Assembly: GCA_038496445.1 (NCBI GenBank)
Contig: JALMLS010000609.1
Coordinates: forward strand, 1 to 30,303
Direction of reading: 5' to 3'
DNA: 30,303 bases
DNA from: Trichosphaerium sp. ATCC 40318
Taxonomy: Eukaryota; Discosea; Flabellinia; Trichosidae
Below, piece by piece: positions 12,840-23,175 of the stretch. Within the stretch, counting starts at the first letter, position 1. Each line of letters opens with the position of its first letter. A program made the position numbers and the translations under genes. The notes under the pieces were generated by a model that was given only the letters and a program-made list of their open reading frames with translations, was not told the origin of the DNA and did not search any database.

Positions 12840-13919
12840 GGCATCTCTTCATTTTTTCGAGAATAGAAAAAAAAATAAAATAAAAGCAATTTTCTACTTC
12901 ACCCTTTTTTATTTTCTCACTCCCTATTTCCCCCTAACGCAAACACAATAATACCTACATCATTTTTGATACTTTTTACCAACATTAGTTATTTTCGCAC
13001 ACAACAAAAACGTGATCAAGAAAAAAATTTTCGCCTCATGCCACGTTTTTTTTTTCTGTACTTTCCTAAATCATATTACATTGTCGAGAGAAACAAAAGC
13101 TATTTGCGGAAACAAAAAGTAAATCTGGAGATCTCGTTCTCAGATTAACTTCGCATGAAAAAAAAAGTCACCACGTCGATAACAGAACCACTGCTCCGCA
13201 AGAAAATTAACCCAAAGCGTTCTATAACTATCCTATTTGACATAAAGCGTTTAAATGTATGCAAAGCAAGTATACTACGAAGGGATAACAGCCACGCGTA
13301 AAAAGATTACAGGGTATGTCATAATAACTATTATTTTATTGATTTAAAGCAGTTTTATTTAAAAAATCAGCAATTGCTTCAAAAAAATCTCGTTTTGTTT
13401 TCTGCAAACCCAACTCCAGATTTTTTTTTTTGAATCAAAATTCTTGTATTCCCAACACAATCAAAGCAAAAGGGAATAATAAACAAACAATTATGATGAG
13501 TTTTTCTCAAATTACAGGACACATATCTCTTTCTGTAAGAGTAAAGTGTGGGTTCGTGGTCCTTTTTCTTTCGTTTATTATATTACCTACATACTCAAGA
13601 GTTTTTTTTAATACACGGAGTCGCGTAAACAGACTTTTTCGAAACGAGAATTTCTTCAACTTTTTTTTTTTTTTGTTCAATCTCAAAACATATTCCAACC
13701 GCTCGTTTACATGTTTTTGTGTTACAGTAGCTCGTAGAGCGCTTTATTAGGTAACACACTTTACTTGGACAAAAATAAGCGCACTAGGAATTTTTTTATT
13801 CTTCCGACAAATTCTCTCGTAGTTCACTTTTTTTTTCAACAAAACACGTGCGATAAGTCAAAAATATTTTTGTTTCCGAGTTTCTCCAATTTAACCGGCC
13901 TAACAAGCCCTAATAATAC
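12840..13919. other. Intergenic region after the SerB-like gene (mirror 4300-5378)
   Basis: AT-rich, with T runs. Apart from the weak 48-codon ORF at 13155 nothing convincing is present; open frames such as 13430-13750 are Phe/Asn-rich and lack splice or family support. A CACGTG lies about 75 bases upstream of the ATG at 13920. Confidence 0.6.
13155..13301 (+). CDS. Possible 48-aa basic ORF
   Basis: ATG at 13155 opens a 48-codon frame ending TAA 13299-13301. It is less AT-rich than its surroundings and Lys/Arg-rich (MKKKVTTSITEPLLRKK, ending ILRRDNSHA). It could be a first exon spliced onward, a tiny gene or chance. The third copy of this region at 7817 carries a one-base loss that would shift this frame. 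A mirrored copy lies at about 4917-5063. Confidence 0.2.
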   Translation: MKKKVTTSITEPLLRKKINPKRSITILFDIKRLNVCKASILRRDNSHA

Positions 13920-15559
13920 ATGAATATAAGAACTGTGGCTGACCCGCGTTCAAGGCGATCGATGATTCCATTAAACCATAAACAGAGACGTCAACTGTCC
14001 AGTAATAAAACAGAGCAAGAACAAACAAAGCGTATGCTAAATAGACGGAAAAAGAAGCCATTACCAGACGAAGAGAATTATTCGGATGAATTGGAGGAGT
14101 TGAACCTTGAAATGTATCTTATGCAACCTACAAGCAACTCAGAAGGGTCTAAGCTCTACGACATTGACGATGAAGATAACGAAGTATCGTCAATCACAAT
14201 GGCCATCGCGGCTCAGCAAGTATCATCTGTACGGCAGTCTCCGCGATTGCGTGGGTTCGCGCAACCATCCATAGGTACCGTAGTAGATCACAATCTCATA
14301 TTTCGACCTATAAAATCTCAACAGTACTTTCGCAAAATAGAAATCACCATAAAAATTCTTTTTCGTCGTGTTTCTTGCGTTTTTAATTGCGAGAAAAAAA
14401 AAACAGGAAAGGAAATCCTGGTCTTTTTTTTTGAACTTTTTTTTTTTTTTTTGTTTCTGTAATTATGGCTTCCGCTTCAAAAAAAAAGAATCACTATATT
14501 GCTCGTCCTTGTTAATATAATATATAGATTGCTCTCCGAAGGAGTTAAACACAAAACAAAAGCGCGCGACATATAAACGATCAAACTCTTTTGAGAATAA
14601 GCGAAAATTCCTTAAACGCCCAGCAAAGTACGTCGTTGTACTATTTTTGCGTGATTTGGCAAATTCTACTTTGAAAAAATCGAGTCCAGTCCGTTTTTTT
14701 TATAATCCGACGATCGTTGTCCTAACGCTTCTTCTCTATTAGACGCGACTCTAAGGATGAAGACGAACCTGCTATTAAAAGAGAAAGACCAGATGCACCG
14801 GAACCCGGCGCTAAATACGCATGGGACTGTGCAGAGACTTCACCAAGTGAGTATAAACTCTCTACGATTTATTCTCATTTGACAAAAAAAACGTTTTGGT
14901 TTTTTTTTCTCTCTTCCTTTGATGTTCACGTCATTAATTTCATTATCAAGGTGGAAGTATGCAACACACAAGAGGAGGACAAAGACGTACAGAACATTTA
15001 GGAAGTCACAGACGTAATTGTTCAGCACCAGCCACAGGATCGTCTAATTGTCTATATGATCCAAGAAAGATCAAGACATATCCACCTGTACGTATTTCAC
15101 AATGCCTATCTAGTACTCTCTCAATCTTTGGTCGATTTTTCTTTGTTTTGTTTTTTTTTGCCCCGCGTTTTCCCTTTTCATAAAACGATATATCCATGAC
15201 GTCATAATCTCCGGCCGCCAGAAAAACCTTTTCTCAAAAAAAAAAAACAATTAAAAAAAAGTCCAAAAAAAAAAAAAGAAAAGGTAGTTCTGAACCTTGT
15301 GTGCTGACTGTATATTTCTTTTTAGCCGCAGCATCTTGTAAGACCTACTGCACAGAAGCCTGTATTGACTGCTATGTATTTTGGTTCAAACGGGGCACAT
15401 GAGAGACACTTGGCGTTAAGAAAACTTAGACACTCTGAAGAAGCCAAACAGAATTGTTTGAGGAGAAGAAATTCTATTGTTCGTCGAGATGAAAATCTAC
15501 CGAGAAGACCTCATCACGCTAGACAGTCAGCATTTATTTTCGTATCGAACAATGAATAA
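13920..15559 (+). CDS. Basic, low-complexity protein of unknown function, about 281 aa (right copy)
   Basis: ATG at 13920; exons 13920-14274, a possible 16-nt microexon 14528-14543, 14743-14846, 14951-15087 and 15326-15559 (TAA). The last three join in phase by GTGAGT and GTACGT donors. The microexon restores phase and gives PSI-DCSPK-ERDSKDEDEP, but its GTTAAA donor is weak. The product is rich in Arg, Lys, Ser and Glu with runs such as RRKKKPLPDEENY, an acidic ELEELNLE patch, a Ser-rich QSPRLRG and basic LRRRNSIVRRDENLPRRP. Unstructured and probably nuclear by composition (inference). No domain or family was recognised. It lies head-to-tail 1.08 kb downstream of the SerB-like gene. Confidence 0.6.
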
Positions 15560-15739
15560 TCACGCTTTCACGTGAATTTTTTCGCACCTGGTACGAGAAC
15601 AAGCATTTTAATGAAAACACACGTGTGTTTTTTTTTCTTTCGATTGTTTCTGTTCTAAACTTACTCATTTATTAGCTCTTCACGCCACTTGTATAATGCC
15701 CTGAAAAATACGCTTAAACGTTAATTACCACGCGATAAA

Positions 15740-15844
15740 ATGATTCCACCACGACCTGGCACTCTATCCGACAACGAAAGAGAGAATTTCGGAGGACATC
15801 AAAAAAAAAAAGAGGAAGACCGCATTTTTTTTCTCGATCTGTAG
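15740..15844 (+). other. Possible exon on either strand in a gene-poor stretch
   Basis: On the plus strand ATG at 15740 opens 34 codons beginning MIPPRPGTLSDNERENFGGH. On the minus strand the same bases read SLSDRVPGRGGIILSR and then splice (GTAATT donor, TTTTTCAG acceptor) to GHYTSGVKS and two stop codons near 15675. Only one can be coding and neither is recognised. A mirrored copy lies at 2376-2480. Confidence 0.2.
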
Positions 15845-16625
15845 CGGTTTTTCTTTCAACTTTTGGTTGTCCTCAGGAATTTTATTCTCTGGCCTTTTAT
15901 TGTAAATATCTGTATATCAACTCGTTGGACGGAATGAGATATTATCCACACATATGAAACACTCACTGTAAAAAGAAAAATGAAACCTAAACTTGTAAGA
16001 AAGAAAATGTACAAAACCAAAAAAAAAAAAAACCAAATCATAATTAAAACAAATTACTCCCAAATATCACAATGTTGCAACCAATATCTCGACGAACAAC
16101 AAAAATCTGACAAACTAATAGTAATCGTGAACAAAAATACTCGCTTTAAATCACGTGATAATCCTAAAATAACACATAATCTTAATGAGCGGCTTATCAC
16201 CCCCCAAGTTTGCTTTCAACGCCGTAATTTGCATGGTCACTGTGTAAGCCTGTATCTCTGAGACCTACGACAAACTTCTGTATTTTTACCAAAGAACTTT
16301 CTTCAATCAAACTACTTTTTATCCAAAGACACCTCAATAGTATAACAATGTGCAATAATAATCAGCTACACGGTCAAATCACGTTTTTAACAATAGTCTT
16401 ATTCAGTTTGGCTCTCGTAGTGTTCTTAAAGTATCAGCTTCCTTGGAACATGTAGATAGCTTATTTCATTTATAAACACTTCAGCAATGCAGTTGAAGTA
16501 TAATTAGGACAATTCGTCACATACATAATATGAGAAAAATTCAAGAAAAACTCTTTCAACTGTTTTTTTTTTTAGTTGACGTTTGCTGACCGTTAAGTAG
16601 CACTAAAACCCTCTGTTAGAACCGA

Positions 16626-17502
16626 ATGAACGTTGTTACTCTAGCTAGAGATCAAATTGTACTTTTAAGCACAGTTTAGCGGTATAAAACTAATTAACGC
16701 TTTTTAGTTGACTGCGCTTGCTCTGCACCCTTGTGTATGTCAAAATACAATATTATTTTATTATGTAATCCATACCTCAAAGGGAACAGTTTGGAAGACA
16801 ATTAGCGCTTCGATTCATGATATAACAGCAAGTGATAAGGACATAGCTTTACAGACGGTATGAGAGAAAATGACTCTGATTTTCTAACTTAAACAGCTTG
16901 TTAATGAACGACTTGTTTCTGTGATTTTGGTGAGGCTACATTTGATTGTAGAGGGTGCCGTATTTAGAGTATGTTTAGGATACGGGAATCGGGGAAAACC
17001 TAATTAAACTAGTACCAATCGAAGATCACGAAAAGTTTGTTGGTTTTTTTTATTGATGTGTTAACTTTCTGCACTTTCTTAGGGTTAAAGCATTATCTAA
17101 CGATGAATTTTTAATATACAGGTATAAAATTAACTCGTTGGTGATAAAGTGGCAAAATCTATTAGCTAACAAAAGCACATCATTGTTTTTTTTTCTCGAA
17201 GTTTCTTACTCAAAAATTGCACACCCTTGAGAATTGTACAGTTTAATTAGCGCACAATTGTGATATATTTTAACGATTTTATAGTTATATCGAGAACGCA
17301 GGAACAGAAGGTAAACTAATCTATACTATTACAACCAAAAAGTAACACAAAATAACCGAGTTTTCCTCTTTTTGTTCCAGGTGTTATTTTTTCAAACATG
17401 AGGCGAAGTATTTCAATAAACCTTACAAGCATAAAGAAAGCGATGAAGCATCTCATACAATTAGAGGTTATAAAACCATTCAAATCTGTTGTATGTACTT
17501 AA
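16626..17502 (+). CDS. POLR3F: RNA polymerase III subunit RPC6 (Rpc34)-like tandem winged-helix protein
   Basis: Exons recognised: 16626-16673 (MNVVTLARDQIVLLST), 16708-16734, 16783-16857, 16897-16929, about 16954-16968, about 17093-17121, 17285-17310, 17381-17502. The first half (GTVWKTISASIHDI, DKDIALQTLVNERLVSVIL, GAVFRV) fits winged-helix 1 of RPC6. The second (SNDEFLIY, YIENAGTEGVIF, then about 20 residues, then QLEVIKPFK) matches winged-helix 2, where the family has LVYQxIExAGNKGIW and LESKKLIK. RPC6 contacts TFIIIB and opens Pol III promoters. The protein stops soon after winged-helix 2, at about 125 residues, so the C-terminal half of RPC6 (about 316 residues in human) is absent. The join between 16968 and 17093 is not in clean phase. 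One intron may be only 24 nt (16930-16953). A divergent paralogue is possible. Confidence 0.62.
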
Positions 17503-17567
17503 TTTAGATGCTTGATTAGCTTGGTTTTTAATCAAAGCAATAGCAAGGACAAAAGAAATGTTACATT

Positions 17568-17950
17568 CTATTTAGACTCACACCAGGTCAACACAAAACT
17601 CCAATGAGATAGTTCATCTGAAGAATGTTATTCATTTTTGAAATAAAACGACACTTTAACTTGCTACCTATTTTCAGTATGGAAAGCGACCGCCATATGG
17701 TGAACTCAAAAACAGATTTTGAATAAAAAATAACATTCAGTCTACATACCTTCTTGTCAGTCACAATGGAATTGACTTGGAGTACCGGTAATAAATATAC
17801 CATAAAGCCTGGCAAGTCAAACTCCTGTCAAAACGGATGCTTGAAGCCGCTCTAATGGATGCAAAAAAGCATAAACAAAACAAAACAAAGGGCTTCCAGA
17901 AAGCACCTGTGCTTCTTTTACACTTGAATTAGTAATCTTACCTTAACCAT
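17568..17950 (-). CDS. Small protein of unknown function, 56 aa, four exons (right copy)
   Basis: Mirror copy of 231-608. ATG at 17948-17950, stop at 17568-17570. Exons agree with the left copy; the last intron differs by small insertions. It is tail-to-tail with the RPC6-like gene ending at 17502 and lies downstream of the RCC1-SAM gene on the same strand, separated by the arm boundary. No function can be assigned. Confidence 0.5.
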
Positions 17951-18185
17951 TGTGCGTGTGGTCAATTAATCTCGAATGAAATGGCGTATTTGTGCCGAAA
18001 CGAAGAGCGTTAAAGTTGCCTTGTTTAAGAATAAGAACGATAATCTCAACTATTCTGAAAACTGTACTGGCAACCAGAACTTATGTTGTCCGAAAATAAC
18101 AGATTTAGAATTTTCAAAGTTCTGTTTATTGATTTGACATTCGTTCTACATTACAGCTCCTTAAGATACTCACAAGAGTAGCATG

Positions 18186-19712
18186 TTACATGTGGTTGTC
18201 TTGATATTTGATAAACTTGAAACGTTCTGATGGTGTAAACCCAATCTCTTTCATAAGCTCACCTGTCATATCTTTCAATTCAATGCACATTCGATCCAAC
18301 AATAATCCAAACTCTTGTGATCTTGTTTTGCTAAACCCTGCCGCCACTAATTTTGCAACCCATGAAGATTGGTTATTTGTCAAAGATTCAGATGGTACTC
18401 CGATTGAAGGCTACAAAAAAACGTTTAGTAAAAAATGAGGAAATACTATTGGGTTTGTACGTACTTTGATATCGGCGACTTTTTGCTGTTTGGATTGAAT
18501 GAGATTATGAGCATTTTCGAGAATCTGAAGATCTTGTTCTGTTTGGCCAAACTTCTGCGGTACATCTCGAATGGCCTTTTTTGACATGAACATCTCTTCG
18601 GATGGATGTACTTTGATTGATGACTTGTTGATTGGCTGTTCATCTAATTGTTGAGTGTCGACTGTAAAACACTGATTGTTGAATGTTAACTTTTGTGGTG
18701 TTGATTCACCATGATCATTATGTCCACTTGTGACCAACTGAAAGTCATGAGATATTGCCAAGTAATGTCCACATTTATTGGCAAACTCCAGATATTTTCC
18801 AGGTAATTTTAATGGTTTGTTTGAATTGAACGAATCAATAAGTTTTCCTTTACCCCAACCAAACAAACAACCTTCATCATCAATTGCAAATGATGTACAC
18901 ACACCAGCATGTACAAATTTGATGTTATTGAGTCCTTTGATGATACCCTGGCCATACTTGTCATCAATACCCAACCCAAGACACCCATTGTAGTTGTATC
19001 CTAAAGAAAATACTTGTCCTGACTTGAGGAGAACAAGTACATGCCCAGCACCAATGGCAATATCAGTGGCATCATCAATACTTGGAACACGTGAAATTGT
19101 CTTTGGATTCAAGAATAATGGTTTATCTTTTGCTTCATCTTCTGTTGTTCCCCAAAGAAAGACATGACCTGTTGATGTCATTGCTGCACTTACACACAAG
19201 GAAGTTTGAATTTTTTGAACATTTTGAAGATTTGGAATAACCGCTGGTGATGAAACTTGCAAATTGTCGAATGAATGACCCAATCCTTGATATCTGTTGT
19301 TTCCCCAAGAGTAGACATGACCTGATTTTGATAACGCCATACTCACAAAATAGGTAGAGACTTTTGTGATATTGTTGAGATTTGGAACACGTGTTGGTGA
19401 CGAAACAGGTGACGCAAAGTGACCCAGACCCAATGACCCACCTAAATTATATCCCCATGCATACACAATACCGTTTGAATCAACTGCAAGGCTATGATTC
19501 CGTCCAGCAGCAATACAGACGATATTTATGAGTGATTTTATTGGTCTTGCGATAGAACTCGAGAATTCGTCTGTATTACCCAATTGGTGCTCATCGTTTC
19601 GTCCCCACGTGTAAACAAAGCCATCGTCTGCGATTGCCATTGAATGTGCCCAACCAGTGGCCAAACGGTTAACATATTGTAAATTAACCAACGAAGATTG
19701 TGGCTCTGCCAT
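18186..19712 (-). CDS. RCC1-repeat propeller protein with C-terminal SAM-like domain
   Basis: Two exons, 19712-18465 and 18410-18186, split by a 54-nt GTACGT...TTGTAG intron in phase 0, give 490 residues. Residues about 10-330 are RCC1 repeats, each with a (V)x(x)WG or LG core: FVYTWGRNDEHQLG, IVYAWGYNLGGSLGLGH, HVYSWGNNRYQGLGHS, HVFLWGTTEDE, VFSLGYNYNGCLGLG, CLFGWGKGK, VTSGHNDHGE, enough for a seven-bladed propeller. The second exon codes WVAKLVAAGFSKTRSQEFG ... LMKEIGFTPSERFKFIKY, like a SAM domain. RCC1 propellers bind proteins or act as GEFs; SAM domains mediate oligomerisation; a scaffold role is inference. The open frame extends up to a GTG at 19760, but the first ATG is at 19712. The stop lies 5 bases from the palindrome edge. 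Confidence 0.85.
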
Positions 19713-19995
19713 AAACGCGTGATATGGTCGTAATAGTTGTTGGCTTTGAAAAATAGCCACCTTATTTCATTTTGGTAGGCAAATCTCGGACGTCTTTTTT
19801 TACGAGTTAACAGTATGTTAAACATTTTTTACCAATGCTCTTTTTGCTTGTATCTGGATCTTGGTATGCAAATACCTCTCAGCTGGTATTTTGGTGATAG
19901 TGGTATTTAATGGCTCTTTGGATACAAGTTGTTTTAAAATAATAATTTTTTTTTAACAGTATCTAAGTTTACATGCTACGCTTCTTGTGCGCTTC

Positions 19996-21508
19996 TTACG
20001 CACTACTTTCTTCGATTGATGACTTGCTTGATTGTGATTCTTCATCTGTTTCCATAACACCACCATCAGGATTTGCGTTTGCTTTTTTTAGTTGTTTCTC
20101 TAAGTCAGCAACACGTGTTTGTAATGTCTCAACTTTTTTCTGCAGATCAACTTCTTCGCTACAATTGACTGAGCTTCGGTTGTTTGTTGTAGCTGAGTTT
20201 ATTCTTAGGTTCATAGACATAGATCTATCGCTCTTGTCAAGTTCTTCATCTGTTTTTGTCATGTAATACATTCTTGGGCCGAGCAAAGACATTATTGAAA
20301 TAAATGGTCCAAGAACAAGACACAAAGATCGAAGAATGAACGCAACCTCACGATCACTTGATCCAAACACCTTAACAATATTATTAATATGTGATAGATT
20401 AATGATATAGTCTGAATACGTACTTGAATGATGATAATAATGATGATGAAAACGTGAGAGTGTAAACAGCGAATCCAATGGATCTAAAAAAAAGTCAAAA
20501 ACGTTGGTTGTTCAAACTAGTTTTTCTCTTACCTTGATTCATTATATAGAACAGCCTTTAGTCTCCATATTCTATAGATCCAATAAAGTCCGTATATCAG
20601 AACACCAGCATTGAAGGTAAATATGATGAAGAAGAATATGGTATCCTTTGTTGAATTCGCACATTGAAAATAGTCATCGGAACGAACAAATGGTCTTTCT
20701 TCAACAAGTTAAGCACGACCAACACTTACAGCTGTCCATATGGCTAGAATAACAATCTTTATACTTACAATAACAGCAACTATCGGTATTTTCAAATTCG
20801 TTATTTTAAAGACATCCAAAGACTTAGCTAAACGTGATAGTGAACTTACACCAAATCCAACAGCAAGTAACCATCGTATTAGATTACAATGAAGTGTATC
20901 AGTATGAAGAGTCCAGAAAAACAGAAGTACATCAGAATACTTCCAATCTAAAAACCAAAAGTAAGAATATAAACAGAAAACTGGTTTTGGTTTTTTTTTT
21001 CATAGTACGTACCAGTGCGAAGATAACAAATAGGGGTTGTGAAGCACGAATGACTCTATGTTTATGGAATATTATTTCCAGGGGTGGCAACCCACCCATA
21101 CCATTAGACCCAATGTGATAAGAATAAAAGCTGCAACAATACTGAGGATAACAAGTTCACTTGTGTACTCTAGAGAAATCATTGTTAGTCAAATTGTTGT
21201 GTGAATTGTAGTAAGGGTAACGTACTATACCAACCGTATGTCGTTTGTCTCTCGTTCCACTTTGGTGCAGGGAATATAAACTGCTTTGTTACACCAAACA
21301 GAGGAGCAACAATATGGTATTCCAGATTTTCGTCAATCTGGTGAGTTAAACCACTTCTTCCAAGATTTTGACCGTATTGATCAAACTCATACTCACCACA
21401 AAACGGTGGACCAAAAGGCTGAGCAACAAACATACCTTTGTTTAGTGGATGAGGACCATATACACCAATATCGGGCTCCCTGACGAACGTTGGTAACGAG
21501 TGGAGATG
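19996..21508 (-). pseudogene. Class C (GABA-B-like) GPCR, truncated and with frame slips
   Basis: Exons on the minus strand: 21508-21226 (juxtamembrane ectodomain), 21169-21013 (TM1 and HRVIRASQPLFVIFAL), 20947-20726 (GSILMY, then CNLIRWLLAVGFG), 20698-20533 (RPFVRSDDYFQC, TM, WIYRIWRLKAVLYNES), 20483-20420 (RSIGFAVYTLTFSSS), 20370-19996 (SSDREVAFILRSLCLV TM7, then a tail with coiled coil VDLQKKVETLQTRVADLEKQ). RASQP, the NES-IGFAVY junction and DREVAFILRSL are class C hallmarks, and the C-terminal coiled coil recalls GABA-B receptors. Two places need one extra base to keep frame (CCCC near 21082, TTTTT near 20920), both homopolymers. A TAA near 20710 disappears if a 27-nt intron (20699-20725) is spliced. 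The usual ectodomain of several hundred residues is missing upstream, where the MORN gene lies. It is either a decayed gene or an intact one damaged by read errors. Confidence 0.72.
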
Positions 21509-21739
21509 CTATTATTCTTATACAACGTCCCTTGGAATGGTAGGTAGCTTTAAAACTCCTGGTTTTTACAGGAATAGAATGTTTATTTTGAACAATAAAA
21601 CAATCTAGCAATGATCTTAACACTTATCCAAACTTTTGCTGGCGCTAGAAGTAACAGTATCAAATCAAACGTTACATATCACAATACTGAATATCTATGT
21701 TGAATAAAAGTCAATCATTACTCCATGATGTGTACTGTT

Positions 21740-22268
21740 TCATTGTTGTTTGTGAGTGTGTTGCTTAAATAATTTACCCATATAGTACCACTGCGAGAAC
21801 TTTCCATGTCGTTTATCATTAGCATAATGGCAAAGAATTGCTAACTTACCATTGGAATGCCACTCCTTAAACTCTCCATCTCTTTTTCCATCAACATAAA
21901 AACAAATCGTCATTAATTTCCCATTGTGGTGCCACTCCTTATACTCTCCTTCCTTTTTACCATTGATATAATTACAAACTCTTTAATTGACCACGTGAAA
22001 ACCACTCCTTTTTGTCTCCCTCTATCTTACCTTTTGAATAAGTAGCAAGCTCAATCAACTTACCCCAATTTGACCAACACTTAAACTCTCCATCAAGTTT
22101 GCCATCAATGTAGTTACACACGCTTTTCAATTGAAGCTTGGCTAAATATGAATAGTACCACCTCTTATGCTCTCCGTGAGGAACACCATGTTTCCAACAA
22201 GTTTGCTCAACTACTTTTGACTGTTTTAGCACACTTCTTCTTTTAAGCCATTTGCTGTGCTTGTTCAA
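21740..22268 (-). pseudogene. MORN-variant (MORN_2) repeat protein with one frame slip
   Basis: About seven repeats of roughly 23-24 residues, each like NYIDGKLDGEFKCWSNWGKL: YSKGKIEGDKKEWFSRGQL, NYINGKKEGEYKEWHHNGKL, FYVDGKRDGEFKEWHSNGKL, HYANDKRHGKFSQWYYMGKL. These are MORN_2 (YwqK-like) repeats, common in bacteria, protists and some amoeba-infecting giant viruses. The frame runs from about 22268 (no ATG; the codon there is TTG) to 22003, then continues one base off to TGA at 21740-21742; dropping one A in TTAAAGAG restores it. No intron signal explains the slip. No other domain is visible. Ancestry (viral, bacterial or host) cannot be decided here. Confidence 0.7.
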
Positions 22269-22984
22269 GTTGACATCAAACCTTGTTGTACTTGCTGCTT
22301 GTTTTGATAGAAGAGGCCACTGTAGATAAATGTTAACGTCTCGACAATATCAAGCTGTAGCTCAAGCGGTAGGCGTAATAGAAAGCATGTATTCATCTAC
22401 TTGTGTTAATTCAGAAAGTGAATGTTTAAAAGAAAGCATACAATACCCTTGCTGTAGATTAAGAAAGAACAACGATAATAGTTATCAAAAACGTTATTTT
22501 ATGAACAAAGATGTTATATTTGATTGAGGGAAGTACACGCCAATGTAGTTCTAACTACTATCTAAGGATTGAATTAACGTCTGTTTTGTTTTGATCACTA
22601 ACGGCAAACAAGTCAACTGGCTTCAAAGCTTTAAGCCTATTGTAACTTGATTTGTTTCCAATCGACATCTTAGTCATTTACCAGTAGTATCTATTCACCA
22701 ATACTCTAAGAGTTCTAACTATCTTAGTTTCAATTTTTTCTATGTTTAGTTCCAAGAAATCAGCTCTGGAAATCTCGCGAAATGTATGATGTGCATGAAA
22801 TCTCTGTGGCATGTTGTAAATAATAGATGAGTGATTGAGAAATCAAGAACAAAACCGTACATCACAAAAAAGCTGGCAATTTGTAGTTGCACAATATACC
22901 AAAGCAAGTTCTTTTTGTAGTTTTATCAAGCACATAAGCAATCCTTGTGGTAAATGTATAGTTTTTATTTTTGATTGTAGTGTT
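22269..22984. other. Region without a supported gene
   Basis: No in-phase exon series or recognised motif was found. The plus-strand open frame 22330-22527 is unsupported. A minus-strand reading near 22620-22670 (RLKALKPVDLFAV) weakly resembles the leucine-rich repeats just upstream and may be part of the same relic. Confidence 0.5.
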
Positions 22985-23175
22985 AGTATGTACACCTGCA
23001 ATTGCCTTTAAACCTTCATCTGTAACTTTTGTACGTGCTATTGATTTCATGTACACCTGCCAACGGTTTGATACCCTCATCTGTTATTAATACATAGCCA
23101 AATAGTATGTACACCAGTCAATGCTTTCAAGGCTTCATCTGTTACATTTGTTTGTACTAAATTGATTTCATGGTA
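22985..23175 (-). pseudogene. Decayed leucine-rich-repeat tract
   Basis: Three units of about 58-61 nt read NVTDEALKALTGVHTIWLCI, ITDEGIKPLAGVHEIN and KVTDEGLKAIAGVHTN, with another VHEIN just before the first. The pattern VTDEGLKALAGVHTI is a 20-residue LRR type seen in F-box/LRR-like and giant-virus or protist repeat families. Each unit is one base out of frame with the next, so no continuous protein is encoded. No start or flanking domain was found. Confidence 0.65.

Larger units (their letters stand above)
10416..18180. repeat. Right arm of giant inverted repeat
   Basis: Reverse complement of 1-7802. Its inner edge lies in the intron at 10382-10433 of the SerB-like gene. Its outer edge lies 5 bases past the stop codon of the RCC1-SAM gene (stop at 18186 on the minus strand). 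The genes in this arm look like the continuous version: the SerB gene runs from the unique centre into the arm, and the flanking sequence continues into single-copy DNA. The left arm therefore appears to be the added copy. Confidence 0.95.

Noticed and set aside
13430-13750. 106-codon open frame (mirror 4468-4788)
   Set aside because: Phe/Asn/Ile-rich product read from T-rich DNA, no splice links, no family resemblance, and an open frame on the opposite strand over the same bases.
15980-16261. 93-codon open frame (mirror 1959-2240)
   Set aside because: Lys/Asn-rich reading of A-rich DNA including an A run and an ATCACGTGAT; no upstream or downstream exons.
17122-17220. TFIIS N-terminal-like reading (YKINSLVIKWQNLLANK)
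   Set aside because: This is the intron between SNDEFLIY and YIENAGTEG. Splicing it out gives the RPC6 winged-helix match, and the arms differ by indels and a duplication here.
18411-19760. Start of the RCC1 protein at 19760
   Set aside because: The codon there is GTG; the first ATG in frame is at 19712 and precedes the first repeat.
20699-20728. Reassigned TAA codon (alternative genetic code) in the GPCR
   Set aside because: Other genes end at TAA, and a 27-31-nt intron with GT and AG ends removes this one.
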